Source: Pseudooceanicola marinus
GTDB taxonomy: Bacteria > Pseudomonadota > Alphaproteobacteria > Rhodobacterales > Rhodobacteraceae
Reading direction: 5' to 3'
Assembly (NCBI RefSeq): GCF_002786295.1
Contig: NZ_PGTC01000021.1
Location: 35,417-99,416 of the forward strand
Length of the DNA stretch: 64,000 bases
Each line of letters begins with the position of its first letter. Position 1 is the stretch's first letter. Under the pieces are notes generated by a model, which was not told the DNA's origin, made no database searches, and saw only the letters and a program-made list of their open reading frames with translations. The position numbers and the translations under genes were made by a program. Shown piece after piece: positions 25,122-34,452 of the stretch.

Positions 25122-26285
25122 TCACTCCACAAGGTAGCGTGCGACGATCGGACGATAGCCCGCACCGAGCGCGCAGGCCTTGGTTCCCAGCGTGCCGGCG
25201 ACGATCTGCGGGCGGTGGATGCCCCTCGCGTCCCAGACCGCAACGAGGGCGTCGACCCGCGACACCAACGTCTCCCGCACCTCGGAGGGAAAGCTGCCGT
25301 CGATGACGATGACGGGAACATCGAGGACGGCCACGAGGGTCATGCTGGCCGCCGCGATCTGCCGGGCCGTCTCTTCGATCCAGGTCGCTTTCAGGTCGTC
25401 GAAGCCGAGCCAGGCATCCTGCTTCAGCAGCGACGCCCCATCCCCGGGACTGCGCGCATCGAGGCGACGTTCGAGACTGTGGATCGAGGCGAACTCGACC
25501 ATCTGTGTCATGGCACCGTCCGCCCCCGGCACGGGCAGCGAGGCCAGGGCCCCGGCATTTCCGCGCGTCCCGAGATAGAGGCGCCCGTCGATGACGATAC
25601 CGCCCCCCAGGAAGGCGCCGACATAGATATAGCCGAAATCCGGCAGGTCCCGCGCGGCACCGAAAAGATGCTCGCCATGGCAGGCGAGAGAGCCGTCATT
25701 GCCGACGAAGGCGGGCAGCCCGAGCGCTTCGGAGAAGGCTTCCTGCGCCGGGAAGTCGCGCCAGGCCTGCATCTCGGCCTGGGGGGCGTCGAGAAGGTCC
25801 AGCCAGTTCCACAGGTCGAAGGGCATCCCGATTCCGATCCCCGCGATGCGCTCTCTCTGCTCCGGCGTCAGGATCTTGCCGAACGCCTCGAGCCCGGCCC
25901 GCGCGAGGTCGAGGCATAGCGAGGGCGTCGGATAGGCATAGGTGGCCGTGCGCTGGCCCAGCACCCGCCCCTCGAAATCGATGAGGATCAGGTCGGAACG
26001 CCGCCTGCCGATCCGCAACCCGATCGAGAACGCGCCGTTCGGATTAAGGCTGATCGGCCGCGACGGCTTGCCGATCCCGCCCCGAACGGGCGCGCCGCGC
26101 TGGACGAGTCCCTCGGCCTCAAGCTTGCGGGTGATGACCGAGGCCGATTGAACGGAAAGATCCATCCGCCGGGCGATCTCGGCCGCCGGCGTTGGCCCTT
26201 CCTGCCGGAGCAGGTTCAGGATCGCCCGTTCGTTCGCGCTGCGCTCCTGCGCGGCGGCCAGGCGATCTTGCAGCATATCGTCCAT
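25122..26285 (-). CDS. ROK-family transcriptional regulator (NagC/Mlc/FrcR type)
   Basis: A 387-residue repressor: an N-terminal winged helix (ILNLLRQEGPTPAAEIARRMDLSVQSASVITRKLEAEGLV) and a ROK sugar-kinase-like domain (GLRIGRRRSDLILIDFEG, GIGIGMPFD, FVGNDGSLACHGEHLFG, YIYVGAFLGGGIVIDGRL). The zinc-binding Cys cluster of classical ROK proteins is not evident. It is divergent from the frcBCA-like operon, as frcR is in Sinorhizobium, so it probably represses that operon until a sugar binds. Confidence 0.88.
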   Translation of the reverse strand: MDDMLQDRLAAAQERSANERAILNLLRQEGPTPAAEIARRMDLSVQSASVITRKLEAEGLVQRGAPVRGGIGKPSRPISLNPNGAFSIGLRIGRRRSDLILIDFEGRVLGQRTATYAYPTPSLCLDLARAGLEAFGKILTPEQRERIAGIGIGMPFDLWNWLDLLDAPQAEMQAWRDFPAQEAFSEALGLPAFVGNDGSLACHGEHLFGAARDLPDFGYIYVGAFLGGGIVIDGRLYLGTRGNAGALASLPVPGADGAMTQMVEFASIHSLERRLDARSPGDGASLLKQDAWLGFDDLKATWIEETARQIAAASMTLVAVLDVPVIVIDGSFPSEVRETLVSRVDALVAVWDARGIHRPQIVAGTLGTKACALGAGYRPIVARYLVE

Positions 26286-26306
26286 GTCAGCCCCTCCCTT
26301 CGGCTA

Positions 26307-26378
26307 TTTTTGTCAACCAGACTTTATAAAGCAAGTTTACAAAAGGCATTGACGAGCGCTTTTTCGTTGGTCCATGCT
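26307..26378 (+). promoter_or_regulatory. frcB-like promoter and candidate ROK operator
   Basis: In the 182-bp divergent gap, an AT-rich dyad TTTTGT (26308-26313) ... ACAAAA (26339-26344) surrounds the palindrome CTTTATAAAG (26322-26331), the kind of AT-rich operator used by NagC/Mlc proteins. TTGACG (26349-26354) with CATGCT 18 bp further on is a possible promoter. Confidence 0.45.
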
Positions 26379-26467
26379 CTGCCTGCCGACTGGAGGAGTC
26401 GGCCGCTTTCGGCAGTTCGGTGGGCTTGACCTGTCGCAACCGTGGGCAAAATTCAGGAGGAGACATC

Positions 26468-27484
26468 ATGAAATACGCAACGGCACTCACGGCCATGGCG
26501 CTTGCCGTGTCCGGCGGCGCGGCGATGGCGCAGGACCAGACCACGGCCTGCCTGATCACCAAAACGGACACCAACCCGTTCTTCGTGAAGATGCGTGAAG
26601 GCGCGCAACAGAAGGCGGAAGAGCTGGGCATCGAGCTGATGAACTTCGCCGGCAAGTATGACGGCGACCACGAAACGCAGGCCCAGGCCATCGAAACCTG
26701 CATCGCCGCCGGAGCCGACGGTATCCTGCTGCTGGCCTCGGACACCTCGTCGATCGTGTCCTCAGTCGAACAGGCCCAGGAGGCGGGTGCCATCGTGATT
26801 GCCCTGGATACGCCGCTGAGCCCGGCGGATGCAGCGGACGCGACCTTCGCGACGGACAATTTCCGTGCCGGTGAGCTGATCGGGCAATGGGCCGCCGCCA
26901 AGCTGGGCGACGCGGCCGAGGACGCCCGCATTGCGTTCCTCGACCTGAATGTCAGCCAGCCCACGGTGGGCGTGCTGCGCGACCAGGGTTTCATGCAGGG
27001 CTTCGGGATCGATATCAAGGATCCGGGCCGCTACGGGGACGAGGATGACCCGCGCATCGTCGGACATGACGTGACGCAGGGCAACGAGGAAGGCGGTCGC
27101 CGCGCCATGGAGAACCTGCTGGCGAAGGACCCCAACATCAACGTGGTCTACACGATCAACGAACCCGCCGCCGCTGGCGCCTACGAGGCGCTGGACGCGC
27201 TTGGCCGGGCCGACGACGTGCTGATCGTGTCGGTCGATGGCGGCTGCCCGGGCGTCCAGAACATCCGCGACGGGGTGATCGGGGCGACGGCGCAGCAATA
27301 CCCTCTGGACATGGCGGCCCTCGGGATCGAGGCGATCCACCAGTATGCTCAGGACGGCACGCTGCCGCAGCCGACCGAAGGCAAGGACTTCTTCGACACC
27401 GGGGTCGAGCTCGTGACGGGCGAACCGGTCGAGGGCGTCACGTCGATCACCGTGGACGAGGGGCTGGAGCGGTGCTGGGGCTGA
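26468..27484 (+). CDS. frcB: Sugar ABC transporter periplasmic binding protein (FrcB-like)
   Basis: A 338-residue ribose/fructose-type binding protein with a signal peptide ([22 protein letters not shown]). Family features: [28 protein letters not shown], then [38 protein letters not shown] and [26 protein letters not shown]. It resembles FrcB of the Rhizobium fructose system. AGGAGGAG precedes the ATG. The hairpin after the gene probably keeps its mRNA abundant. Confidence 0.88.
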   Translation: MKYATALTAMALAVSGGAAMAQDQTTACLITKTDTNPFFVKMREGAQQKAEELGIELMNFAGKYDGDHETQAQAIETCIAAGADGILLLASDTSSIVSSVEQAQEAGAIVIALDTPLSPADAADATFATDNFRAGELIGQWAAAKLGDAAEDARIAFLDLNVSQPTVGVLRDQGFMQGFGIDIKDPGRYGDEDDPRIVGHDVTQGNEEGGRRAMENLLAKDPNINVVYTINEPAAAGAYEALDALGRADDVLIVSVDGGCPGVQNIRDGVIGATAQQYPLDMAALGIEAIHQYAQDGTLPQPTEGKDFFDTGVELVTGEPVEGVTSITVDEGLERCWG

Positions 27485-27515
27485 TCCAGACCGCGACACG
27501 CCAAGCCTGAAAGAG

Positions 27516-27535
27516 CCGGGGCGCATGCGCCCCGG
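27516..27535 (+). promoter_or_regulatory. Perfect 20-bp palindrome between frcB and frcC
   Basis: CCGGGGCGCATGCGCCCCGG can form a stable stem in the mRNA directly after the binding-protein gene, with no T-run. This is a typical 3' stabiliser giving more binding protein than membrane components. Confidence 0.65.
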
Positions 27536-27565
27536 TCATAACGCCTGTCACGGGAGGGACAGCTC

Positions 27566-28630
27566 ATGAGCCAGGATGACGCTTACGAGGATGTCGTCAA
27601 AACGCGGCGAGAGGAGAGTTTCGCCTCGTTCGAAAGCCGGCAGAAGGGCCTGCTGCACAAGGTCCACGATGTCCTTCACGGGAACCCCGCGCTGGTGCCG
27701 CTGATCGTCCTGCTGGCTTCGATCGCAGTCTTCGGGCTGCTGCTGGGATCGCGGTTCTTCTCGCCCTTCGCGCTGACGCTGATCCTGCAGCAGGTGCAGA
27801 TTGTCGGCATCGTCGCAGCGGCGCAGTCGCTGATCATCCTGACCGCCGGGATCGACCTGTCGGTGGGGGCGATCACGGTGTTCTCCTCCGTCGTGATGGG
27901 CCAGTTCGCCTTCCGCTACGGGATCCCGCCCTCCATCGCGGTGGTGTGCGGGCTTGGGTTCGGTACGCTCTGCGGCGCGCTGAACGGGCTGCTTGTCAGC
28001 AAGATGAAGCTGCCGCCCTTCATCGTCACGCTTGGCACGTGGCAGATCATCCTGGCGTCGAACTACCTCTATTCCCGGAACGAGACGATCCGCTCTCAGG
28101 ACATCGAGGCCAGCGCGCCGATCCTGCAATTCATGGGCACGCGGTTCGAGGTCGCCGGCGCGGTCTTTACCATCGGTGTGGTCTTCATGATCCTGCTGAT
28201 GCTGGGGCTCGCCTGGGCATTGAAGAACACGGCCTGGGGGCGGCATGTCTATGCCGTGGGCGACGATGCCGAGGCCGCGGCGCTGTCGGGCGTCAACGTC
28301 CACCGCACCCTGATGTCGGTCTACATGCTGGGCGGCCTGATCTGCGGCTTTGCCGGATGGGCGCTGATCGGGCGGCTCGGCTCGGTCTCCCCCACCTCGG
28401 CCTACGAGGCGAATATCGAATCCATCACTGCCGTGGTGATCGGCGGCATTTCCCTGTTCGGGGGGCGTGGGTCGATCCTGGGCGCGCTGTTCGGGGCGCT
28501 GATCGTCGGTGTCTTCTCCCTGGGGCTGCGGCTTCTGGGGGCCGACGCGCAGTGGACCTACTTCTTCATCGGCGTGCTGATCATCGTCGCCGTCGCCGTG
28601 GACCAATGGATCAGAAAGGTGTCGGCATGA
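27566..28630 (+). CDS. frcC: Sugar ABC transporter permease (FrcC-like)
   Basis: A 354-residue RbsC-type permease with about ten membrane helices. VGIVAAAQSLIILTAGIDLSVGAI and YAVGDDAEAAALSGVNVHRTL are family signatures, the latter in the cytoplasmic loop that contacts the ATPase. GGGAGGGA precedes the ATG. It overlaps the ATPase gene by ATGA. Confidence 0.9.
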   Translation: MSQDDAYEDVVKTRREESFASFESRQKGLLHKVHDVLHGNPALVPLIVLLASIAVFGLLLGSRFFSPFALTLILQQVQIVGIVAAAQSLIILTAGIDLSVGAITVFSSVVMGQFAFRYGIPPSIAVVCGLGFGTLCGALNGLLVSKMKLPPFIVTLGTWQIILASNYLYSRNETIRSQDIEASAPILQFMGTRFEVAGAVFTIGVVFMILLMLGLAWALKNTAWGRHVYAVGDDAEAAALSGVNVHRTLMSVYMLGGLICGFAGWALIGRLGSVSPTSAYEANIESITAVVIGGISLFGGRGSILGALFGALIVGVFSLGLRLLGADAQWTYFFIGVLIIVAVAVDQWIRKVSA

Positions 28631-29403
28631 CTGAGCCCGTTCTCTCTGCAAAGAACCTGACCAAACGCTATGGCAAGGTCACCGCGCTGGATAACTGCGA
28701 TTTCGAGCTCTACCCGGGTGAGATCCTTGCCGTGATCGGTGACAACGGGGCCGGCAAGTCCACCTTGATCAAGGCGTTGTCGGGGGCCGTGACCGCCGAC
28801 GAGGGCGAGATCTACGTTGAGGGCAAACAAGTCCGTTTCGCATCGCCCAACGACGGTCGTGAGGCCGGGATCGAGACCGTCTACCAGACCCTCGCCATGT
28901 CGCCCGCGCTGTCGATCACCGACAACATGTTCATGGGCCGCGAGATCAGGAAGAAAGGGTGGATGGGAAAACTCCTGCGCCAGCTCGACCGAAAGGCGAT
29001 GGAGGATTTCGCCCGGCAGAAGCTGTCGGATCTCGGATTGATGACCATCCAGAACATCAGTCAGCCGGTCGAGACCCTTTCGGGCGGCCAGAGGCAGGGG
29101 GTCGCAGTGGCGCGGGCCGCGGCCTTCGGGTCGAAGGTGATCATCCTCGATGAACCGACGGCGGCCCTCGGCGTCAAGGAGAGCCGCCGCGTGCTGGAAC
29201 TGATCCAGGACGTGAAGAAGCGGGGCATCCCGATCATCCTGATCAGCCACAACATGCCCCATGTCTTCGAGCTGGCCGACCGGATTCATGTCCACCGTCT
29301 TGGCCGTCGCCTCTGCGTGATCGATCCGAAGGAATACAGCATGTCCGACGCCGTGGCCTTCATGACCGGCGCCAAGGAGCCAGACGGCCCCCGGGCGGCC
29401 TGA
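28627..29403 (+). CDS. frcA: Sugar ABC transporter ATPase (FrcA-like, single nucleotide-binding domain)
   Basis: A 258-residue single-domain ATPase: Walker A GDNGAGKST, Q-loop VYQTLA, signature LSGGQRQGVAVARA, Walker B VIILDEPTAAL and switch His in ILISHNMPH. Monosaccharide importers of the RbsA type usually have two fused ATPase domains; the half-size form is the FrcA arrangement. I saw no sugar kinase gene downstream, unlike the frcBCAK operon of Sinorhizobium. Confidence 0.9.
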   Translation: MTEPVLSAKNLTKRYGKVTALDNCDFELYPGEILAVIGDNGAGKSTLIKALSGAVTADEGEIYVEGKQVRFASPNDGREAGIETVYQTLAMSPALSITDNMFMGREIRKKGWMGKLLRQLDRKAMEDFARQKLSDLGLMTIQNISQPVETLSGGQRQGVAVARAAAFGSKVIILDEPTAALGVKESRRVLELIQDVKKRGIPIILISHNMPHVFELADRIHVHRLGRRLCVIDPKEYSMSDAVAFMTGAKEPDGPRAA

Positions 29404-30017
29404 CGCGGGGGGCGGGCGGCGCGGCCTCCTGCCCCGCAACGGCACGGGCTGAACCTTCGAATCGCGGGTTTCGCAAGAACGCTGGCGCGCCTTTTCGATG
29501 GAAACCGGTGGCCCGTCGCGATCCCCATCTTCGACAGGTGGATGGAGATTGCGCGCGCCTGCGGGAGCCGCGGTCCTCTTGGAACCTCGGCATCCTCCTC
29601 GGCGCCCCCCTGAACCCAATCGTTCGGCGGCGGGTCAGTCGGTGATCCGCGCTGCGCCCCCTAGGCTGCGATGCGTAGGGGGCTTCTCGCTGGTCGACCA
29701 GGGGCGCTCGCCTGTCGGTCAACACCTCTCTCGGCGCCAGCTGGATGGATGCCGAGGGCCGCTGGCACGGCTGGACCGAACTGGCCTGGAGCCCCGCCAC
29801 GGGGCAGACGCGGTCACCGGCAGCTAGGGCGTGCTGCGGTCAGGCGCCCATGATGGCAAAGGCGAGGGGCGAAAGGACACGTAGTGTGTTGCCAGGCGCT
29901 GCGTCCGGTCAGGCCGCCAGGTTGCTTGCATGTGGTAGCGCCACGTTCACGCCTGCACGGCCAGGGCGTCGGCGCGTGCAGCGGGGCATTCCATCATCCT
30001 GCTCGATCCGAAGAGGC
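29404..30017. other. Stretch without a supported gene
   Basis: 614 bp between convergent operons. Several overlapping open frames exist on both strands, but none has family-like sequence, a ribosome-binding site or consistent coding character. A decayed gene, for instance the kinase expected after frcA, could have stood here, but I recognise no fragment of one. Confidence 0.45.
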
Positions 30018-30782
30018 TCATTCTGCGCTGAAGCGGATATGCGGGCGACCGGCATCTTCCGATACGCCGATGTGTGCCGAGACGCGAAACACATCGCGCA
30101 GGGTATCTCGCGTGAGCACGGCCTGGGGCGTCCCGCAGGCGCAGATAGCGCCCTGTTGAAGGACCACGATGCGGTCGCAGAACATCGCGGCGAGGTTGAG
30201 GTCGTGCAGGGCGATGATGCTGGTCAGGTCGAGATCGCGCACCATGCGGAGGATCTCGATCTGGTGATGAATGTCGAGGTGATTGGTCGGCTCGTCGAGG
30301 AACATCACCTTCGGCGTCTGCGCCAGCGCGCGGGCGATATGCACCCGCTGGCGTTCGCCGCCGGAAAGGGTCTGCCAAGACTGCCGCTTGCGCGAGGTCA
30401 TGCCGACGCTCTCGAGCGCTTCGCCAACCGCAGCCTCGTCGGTTTCGGACCAGCCCGCGAGCGCCGAGCGGTGCGGCGTGCGCCCGAGCCGCACCACGTC
30501 CGCGACGGTGACATTGGTATCGGTCGCGGAGCTTTGCTGGACGAAGGCCACCTCGCGCGACAGCGCCTTGCGGGAGACCTGCGTCACGTCCTGGCCGTTG
30601 ATCTCGACATGCCCCGAGGTGGGGCGCCGCAGCCCTGCCAGGAGCCTCAGCAGGGAGGACTTGCCCGATCCGTTGGGGCCGATCAGGCCCAGCGTCTCGC
30701 CGGGTGCGACCGTCAGCGACACGTCCGACACTATGGTCCTGCGCTTGACGCCCCAGAAGAGGTTTTCCGCAACGACGCTCAT
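30018..30782 (-). CDS. Iron-complex/cobalamin-type ABC transporter ATPase
   Basis: A 254-residue FepC/BtuD-type ATPase. Walker A GPNGSGKSS, signature LSGGERQRVHIARAL, Walker B VMFLDEPTNHLD and the switch His in IIALHDLNLA are intact. I chose the ATG of MSVVAENLFWGVKRR, which overlaps the permease stop (ATGA). With the two genes upstream it forms a complete importer. The ligand may be a ferric siderophore, heme or a corrinoid, which sequence alone does not settle. Confidence 0.9.
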   Translation of the reverse strand: MSVVAENLFWGVKRRTIVSDVSLTVAPGETLGLIGPNGSGKSSLLRLLAGLRRPTSGHVEINGQDVTQVSRKALSREVAFVQQSSATDTNVTVADVVRLGRTPHRSALAGWSETDEAAVGEALESVGMTSRKRQSWQTLSGGERQRVHIARALAQTPKVMFLDEPTNHLDIHHQIEILRMVRDLDLTSIIALHDLNLAAMFCDRIVVLQQGAICACGTPQAVLTRDTLRDVFRVSAHIGVSEDAGRPHIRFSAE

Positions 30783-31816
30783 GCCTGCGGCCTCGCACGG
30801 TAGAGGATGATGGCGAAGAAGGGCACGCCCACCAGCGCGGTGACGACGCCGATCGGCACCGTCTGCTGCGCCACGATCACACGCGACACGATGTCCGCGG
30901 TCACCATGAATATCGCCCCGATGACCGCGCATGCGGGCAAAAGGCGCATGTGCATCGGCCCCACGACGAAGCGCGCGGCATGGGGCACGACAAGGCCGAC
31001 GAAGCCGATCGCGCCGACCATGCTGACGATCGTGGCCGTCATCACGGCCGTCAGTGCGAAGAGCACGAGCCGTATCCGCCCCACCGGTACGCCGAGCGCC
31101 GCCGCGTCCTCGTCTCCGAAGGTGAAGGCGTCGAGGGCGCGCGCCAGGTAGATGCAGAGCGCCAGGCCCATCGGCACGATCAGCATCAGAAGCTGGACGT
31201 CGGGCCAGCGCACGCCGCCGAAGCTGCCCAGCAGCCAGAACATCACGTTGCGCGCCTGTTCGGCATTCCCGGACGTAGTCACGATGTAGGAGGTCAGGGC
31301 GTTGAACAGCTGCGAGGCGGCGACGCCGGCCAGGATCGTGTGGTTCGGCCCGCTGGTCGCGCCGTTCGACAGGATCGCCACCACGCCGAAGGCCGCGAAG
31401 GCCCCGGCGAAGGCGCCGGCCGAGAGCGAGAGGCTGCCCGCACCGACGCCGAGCACGATCACGCAGACCGCGCCGGTCGAGGCGCCGGCCGAGATGCCCA
31501 GCACGAAGGGTTCGGCCAGCGGGTTGCGCAGCAGCGCCTGGAGAATCGCGCCGCAGAGCGACAACCCCGCCCCGGCAAGCGCCGCGACGAGCGCCCGGCT
31601 GAGGCGCAGATCCCAGACCACACTTTCCTCTATGGGCGGAAGCTCGGCGGAGGTCAGTCCAAGCCCGTTGGTGATGGCCAGGGACACGGTGCCGAGCCCG
31701 ATCGTGTAGTCCCCGATGGCGGTCGCGAAGGCGATGGCAAAGGCCAGGACCGCGGCCGAGACCAACGTCAGCAGCCCGAGCCGCACCATGCCGCGATCCA
31801 TGACGCCCGTACTCAT
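30779..31816 (-). CDS. FecCD/BtuC-type ABC transporter permease
   Basis: A 345-residue protein of about ten helices. LRLSRALVAALAGAGLSLCGAILQALLRNPLAEPFVLGISAGA and GAIGFVGLVVPHAARF are diagnostic of the FecCD family. ATGA overlaps link it to both neighbours, so binding protein, permease and ATPase are made from one mRNA. Confidence 0.93.
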   Translation of the reverse strand: MSTGVMDRGMVRLGLLTLVSAAVLAFAIAFATAIGDYTIGLGTVSLAITNGLGLTSAELPPIEESVVWDLRLSRALVAALAGAGLSLCGAILQALLRNPLAEPFVLGISAGASTGAVCVIVLGVGAGSLSLSAGAFAGAFAAFGVVAILSNGATSGPNHTILAGVAASQLFNALTSYIVTTSGNAEQARNVMFWLLGSFGGVRWPDVQLLMLIVPMGLALCIYLARALDAFTFGDEDAAALGVPVGRIRLVLFALTAVMTATIVSMVGAIGFVGLVVPHAARFVVGPMHMRLLPACAVIGAIFMVTADIVSRVIVAQQTVPIGVVTALVGVPFFAIILYRARPQA

Positions 31817-32823
31817 TCCGAGAGGTCGAGCGCCTCGAGCTGCTCGGCTACCTGCTCGGCCCCGTAGAGGGTCTGGATGCTGGCATTGGTCGCGGCGCCG
31901 GGCATCACCACGATGCGGCCCTTCTGCACGGCCTCCATCTGGCTGACGATCGGATCGTTCTCGAGAAAGGCGATCTTGTTCTCGGCCTCGTCGAGGCTCC
32001 AGCGCTTGCGGTCAACCTGGGCCGCGACGATCACGGTGGGATCGGTCGCCATGATGCCTTCCCATCCAAGGGTCGGCCATTCGGAGGATGCCTTGACGGC
32101 GTTGGTGCCGCCCAGAAGGTCCGCGATATAAGTTGAGGGGCCATTGCCGCCGGCAAGGTACGCATCGTCTTCGGGCGAGGGGCTGGAGAACCAGAACAGG
32201 AAGGACAGGTCCTCACGGTCCTCGAAGCGCCCGCGCAGGGCCTCCTCGCGCGCCTTCAGTTCGGCGATGACGGCCTCGCCGCGATCGGCGACATCGAAGA
32301 TGCGCGACAGGTCCTCGATCTCCTTGTAGAGCTGCTCCATGGTCCAGAGCTCGGAGCGCGCGCCGTAGATGTCGGTGGAGACCTCGGTCACCGAGCAGGC
32401 ACTCGGGGACAGGTAGGTCGGAATGCCCAGGCGCTCGAAATCCTCGCGCTTGGCGACCTTGCTGTCAGGCCCCATGAGCGTGACCAGCATCGCCGCCACG
32501 AAATCGGGCTGCTTTGCCAGCACCGATTCCAGCGAGGGAAATTCGACCGTCAGAAGCTCCACCTCGTCATTCGCCTCGGCCAATTCCGGCAGCACCGTGT
32601 TGGGCCAGAAGGCGGTTGCGGCCATGCGGTCCTCGAGCCCCAGCATCAGCATGATCTCGGCGCTGTTCTGTCCGAGGGCGACGGCGTTTTGCGGCGCCTC
32701 TTCGAAGGTGACCGACTGCCCGCAGTTTTCTATCGTGAGGGGGTAGTCCGTTTCTGCCAGGGCCGCCGAGCCAAGGCAGGCCGCAGATGCGATTGCAATC
32801 GCCATGATCGTTTTGTGCGGCAT
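31813..32823 (-). CDS. Periplasmic binding protein of an iron-complex-type ABC transporter
   Basis: A 336-residue BtuF/FepB-like protein with signal peptide MPHKTIMAIAIASAACLGSAALA. Family segments: PLTIENCGQSVTFEEAPQNAVALGQNSAEIMLMLGLEDR and WPTLGWEGIMATDPTVIVAA. Close relatives are often labelled putative F420-0 transporter proteins, a doubtful name in this lineage. I chose the ATG at 32823 (signal peptide at once; GGGGGC upstream); 32838 is possible. No TonB receptor or riboswitch was recognised nearby. Confidence 0.85.
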   Translation of the reverse strand: MPHKTIMAIAIASAACLGSAALAETDYPLTIENCGQSVTFEEAPQNAVALGQNSAEIMLMLGLEDRMAATAFWPNTVLPELAEANDEVELLTVEFPSLESVLAKQPDFVAAMLVTLMGPDSKVAKREDFERLGIPTYLSPSACSVTEVSTDIYGARSELWTMEQLYKEIEDLSRIFDVADRGEAVIAELKAREEALRGRFEDREDLSFLFWFSSPSPEDDAYLAGGNGPSTYIADLLGGTNAVKASSEWPTLGWEGIMATDPTVIVAAQVDRKRWSLDEAENKIAFLENDPIVSQMEAVQKGRIVVMPGAATNASIQTLYGAEQVAEQLEALDLSE

Positions 32824-33159
32824 CGAGAGCGCCCCCATTGTCGAGTGTATCTGTCGGAAACCCGACTAGTGGCGTCCGGCGGCGATATCAAGGTGTTTTG
32901 CTCAGGAACTTCACCGCGAGGCAGAAGAGCGCGCAGACTCGTGTGACCACCTCCTGAGCAGCCGGTCATGCCAAATGCGAACATGAGGTATTCACGATCA
33001 ACGCGGCACAGCGCCGGACACTCACGGCGCAGACCATCAAGGGCGGCTCTGGACCGTGAGCGACGTCCGCTGCTGTCTGCCCGGTGCCCGACCCGCGGCG
33101 ACGTCGCATGGCCGGATCCAGCCTATTCCTGACGCTCTTGTCTTGGGCTAAGGCAACGC
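32824..33159. other. Intergenic region upstream of the iron-type transporter
   Basis: 336 bp without a gene between divergent units. A 7-bp inverted repeat (CTCAGGA 32901-32907, TCCTGAG 32952-32958) could form a long hairpin in the minus-strand leader. It lacks the conserved boxes of a cobalamin riboswitch. Confidence 0.4.
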
Positions 33160-34137
33160 ATGTCCAGCAAAAGCCTTCCGGTGCGCAAGCGTGTCTCGTT
33201 CATCTACAGGGCGTTCGGCGCGCCACAAACGACCCTTGAAATGCTTGATCGCGAGCTGCCGCCCCGCGCCCCTGGGACATTTCGCGTGAAAGTCTCACAT
33301 GCGCCGGTCAATCCCTCCGATCTGATCCCGATCACCGGAGCCTATGCCCATCGGATTTCGCTGCCGGCCGTCGCGGGATACGAAGGTGTCGGGCGTGTGG
33401 TTGAAGCTCCGGAGGCCCTCTCTCACATGGTTGGTCGACGTGTCCTGCCGCTGCGGGGAGAAGGCACCTGGCAAACCTATGTCGAGTGTCCGGCCCACCA
33501 TGCCGTGGAGGTGCCCGACACGATTCCCGACATCGTTGCGGCGCGGGCCTATATCAATCCCATGGCTGCCGCCACGATGCTTCGGCTTTGGCCCGCCTGC
33601 GGCAAGGTGGTTCTGCTCAGTGGCGCGGGATCTAGCTGTGCCGAACATCTGGGGCGGTGGGCCATCGCCCACGGAGCCACGCGTGTCATGGGTACTTATC
33701 GTTCGGAGAGCCGGAAGGGTCGGTTGCGCCAAATGGGCATCGAACCGATCTCAACCCAGGATCTCGGCACCATTTCGAAGGCCTCCGCCTTGGCCGACAT
33801 TGTCTTCGACTCTCTTGGCGGCGACATCGGGACACATGTTCTGGGAGGGATGCGCGGCGAGGCGAACTTCGTGGCCTATGGCCTTCTGACGGGCAAACCA
33901 GTGACAACCGGAGCCGGGCTCAGGGCGCGCTATCACCGGTTTCACATGCGCGATCATTTCACGGTCCTGGCAAGGCAGGGCATGCAGGCCGCGTTCTCGG
34001 AAATCTGGCCGTTGCTCGCAGAGGCCCCGCCCTCAGAGCCAAGAGTATTCCCGGCCCCGCAATGGCAACAAGCCCTTGCCGAGGCCGAACGCCCCGGTGG
34101 CCAGAAGCCGATACTCGACCTTTCCAGCCTCAGCTGA
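33160..34137 (+). CDS. Medium-chain dehydrogenase/reductase (quinone oxidoreductase-like)
   Basis: A 325-residue MDR-family protein: an N-terminal GroES-like domain (VKVSHAPVNPSDLIPITGAYAH, PAVAGYEGVGRVVEA) and a Rossmann domain (VVLLSGAGSSCAEHLGRWAIAHGATRVMGTYRS). The catalytic zinc ligands of alcohol dehydrogenases are absent, pointing to the NADPH:quinone/enoyl reductase branch (MECR-like). AAGG lies about 6 nt before the ATG. It stands alone just before the tRNA-Cys gene, and its substrate is unknown. Confidence 0.82.
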   Translation: MSSKSLPVRKRVSFIYRAFGAPQTTLEMLDRELPPRAPGTFRVKVSHAPVNPSDLIPITGAYAHRISLPAVAGYEGVGRVVEAPEALSHMVGRRVLPLRGEGTWQTYVECPAHHAVEVPDTIPDIVAARAYINPMAAATMLRLWPACGKVVLLSGAGSSCAEHLGRWAIAHGATRVMGTYRSESRKGRLRQMGIEPISTQDLGTISKASALADIVFDSLGGDIGTHVLGGMRGEANFVAYGLLTGKPVTTGAGLRARYHRFHMRDHFTVLARQGMQAAFSEIWPLLAEAPPSEPRVFPAPQWQQALAEAERPGGQKPILDLSSLS

Positions 34138-34309
34138 GGAAGGACAGCGTCGAGCGCCACCGTCGCCCTTGCCGAACTCCGTCTGGCGACCAGGCCAAAC
34201 GTCGCTCAGGCTGGACCAAGAACGGAACAGGAATGTGTGGGAAACTGTATGGCAGAACCACTTGCGCAACACCGTCGAGTCGTCTAAACGCCTGAAACAC
34301 ACCACGGAT

Positions 34310-34383
34310 GGCGAGTTGGCGGAGTGGTGACGCAGCGGATTGCAAATCCGTGTACACCGGTTCGATTCCGGTACTCGCCTCCA
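34310..34383 (+). tRNA. tRNA-Cys (GCA), with encoded CCA
   Basis: A complete cloverleaf. The acceptor stem GGCGAGT pairs with ACTCGCC, the anticodon loop TTGCAAA holds anticodon GCA, the T arm is CCGGTTCGATTCCGG, the discriminator is T, and CCA follows at 34381-34383. The last 47 bp are repeated at 53316-53362, so the gene is the attachment site of the island and is kept intact at its left end. Confidence 0.96.
34337..34383. repeat. Left attachment repeat of the island (in tRNA-Cys)
   Basis: 47 bp running from the anticodon stem to the CCA end, identical to 53316-53362. Flanking bases differ on both sides (ATATTT after the left copy, CTACTT after the right), which defines the core. Confidence 0.93.
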
Positions 34384-34452
34384 ATATTTTCAAGCGCTTA
34401 GCAGCTTGAAGTCTCATAGTGTATCACTCCTAGTATCAGTTTCTCTGTTCGT

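Noticed and set aside
32824..33000. Possible cobalamin riboswitch upstream of the BtuF/FepB-like gene
   Set aside because: The inverted repeat is there, but the conserved B12-box sequences were not found.
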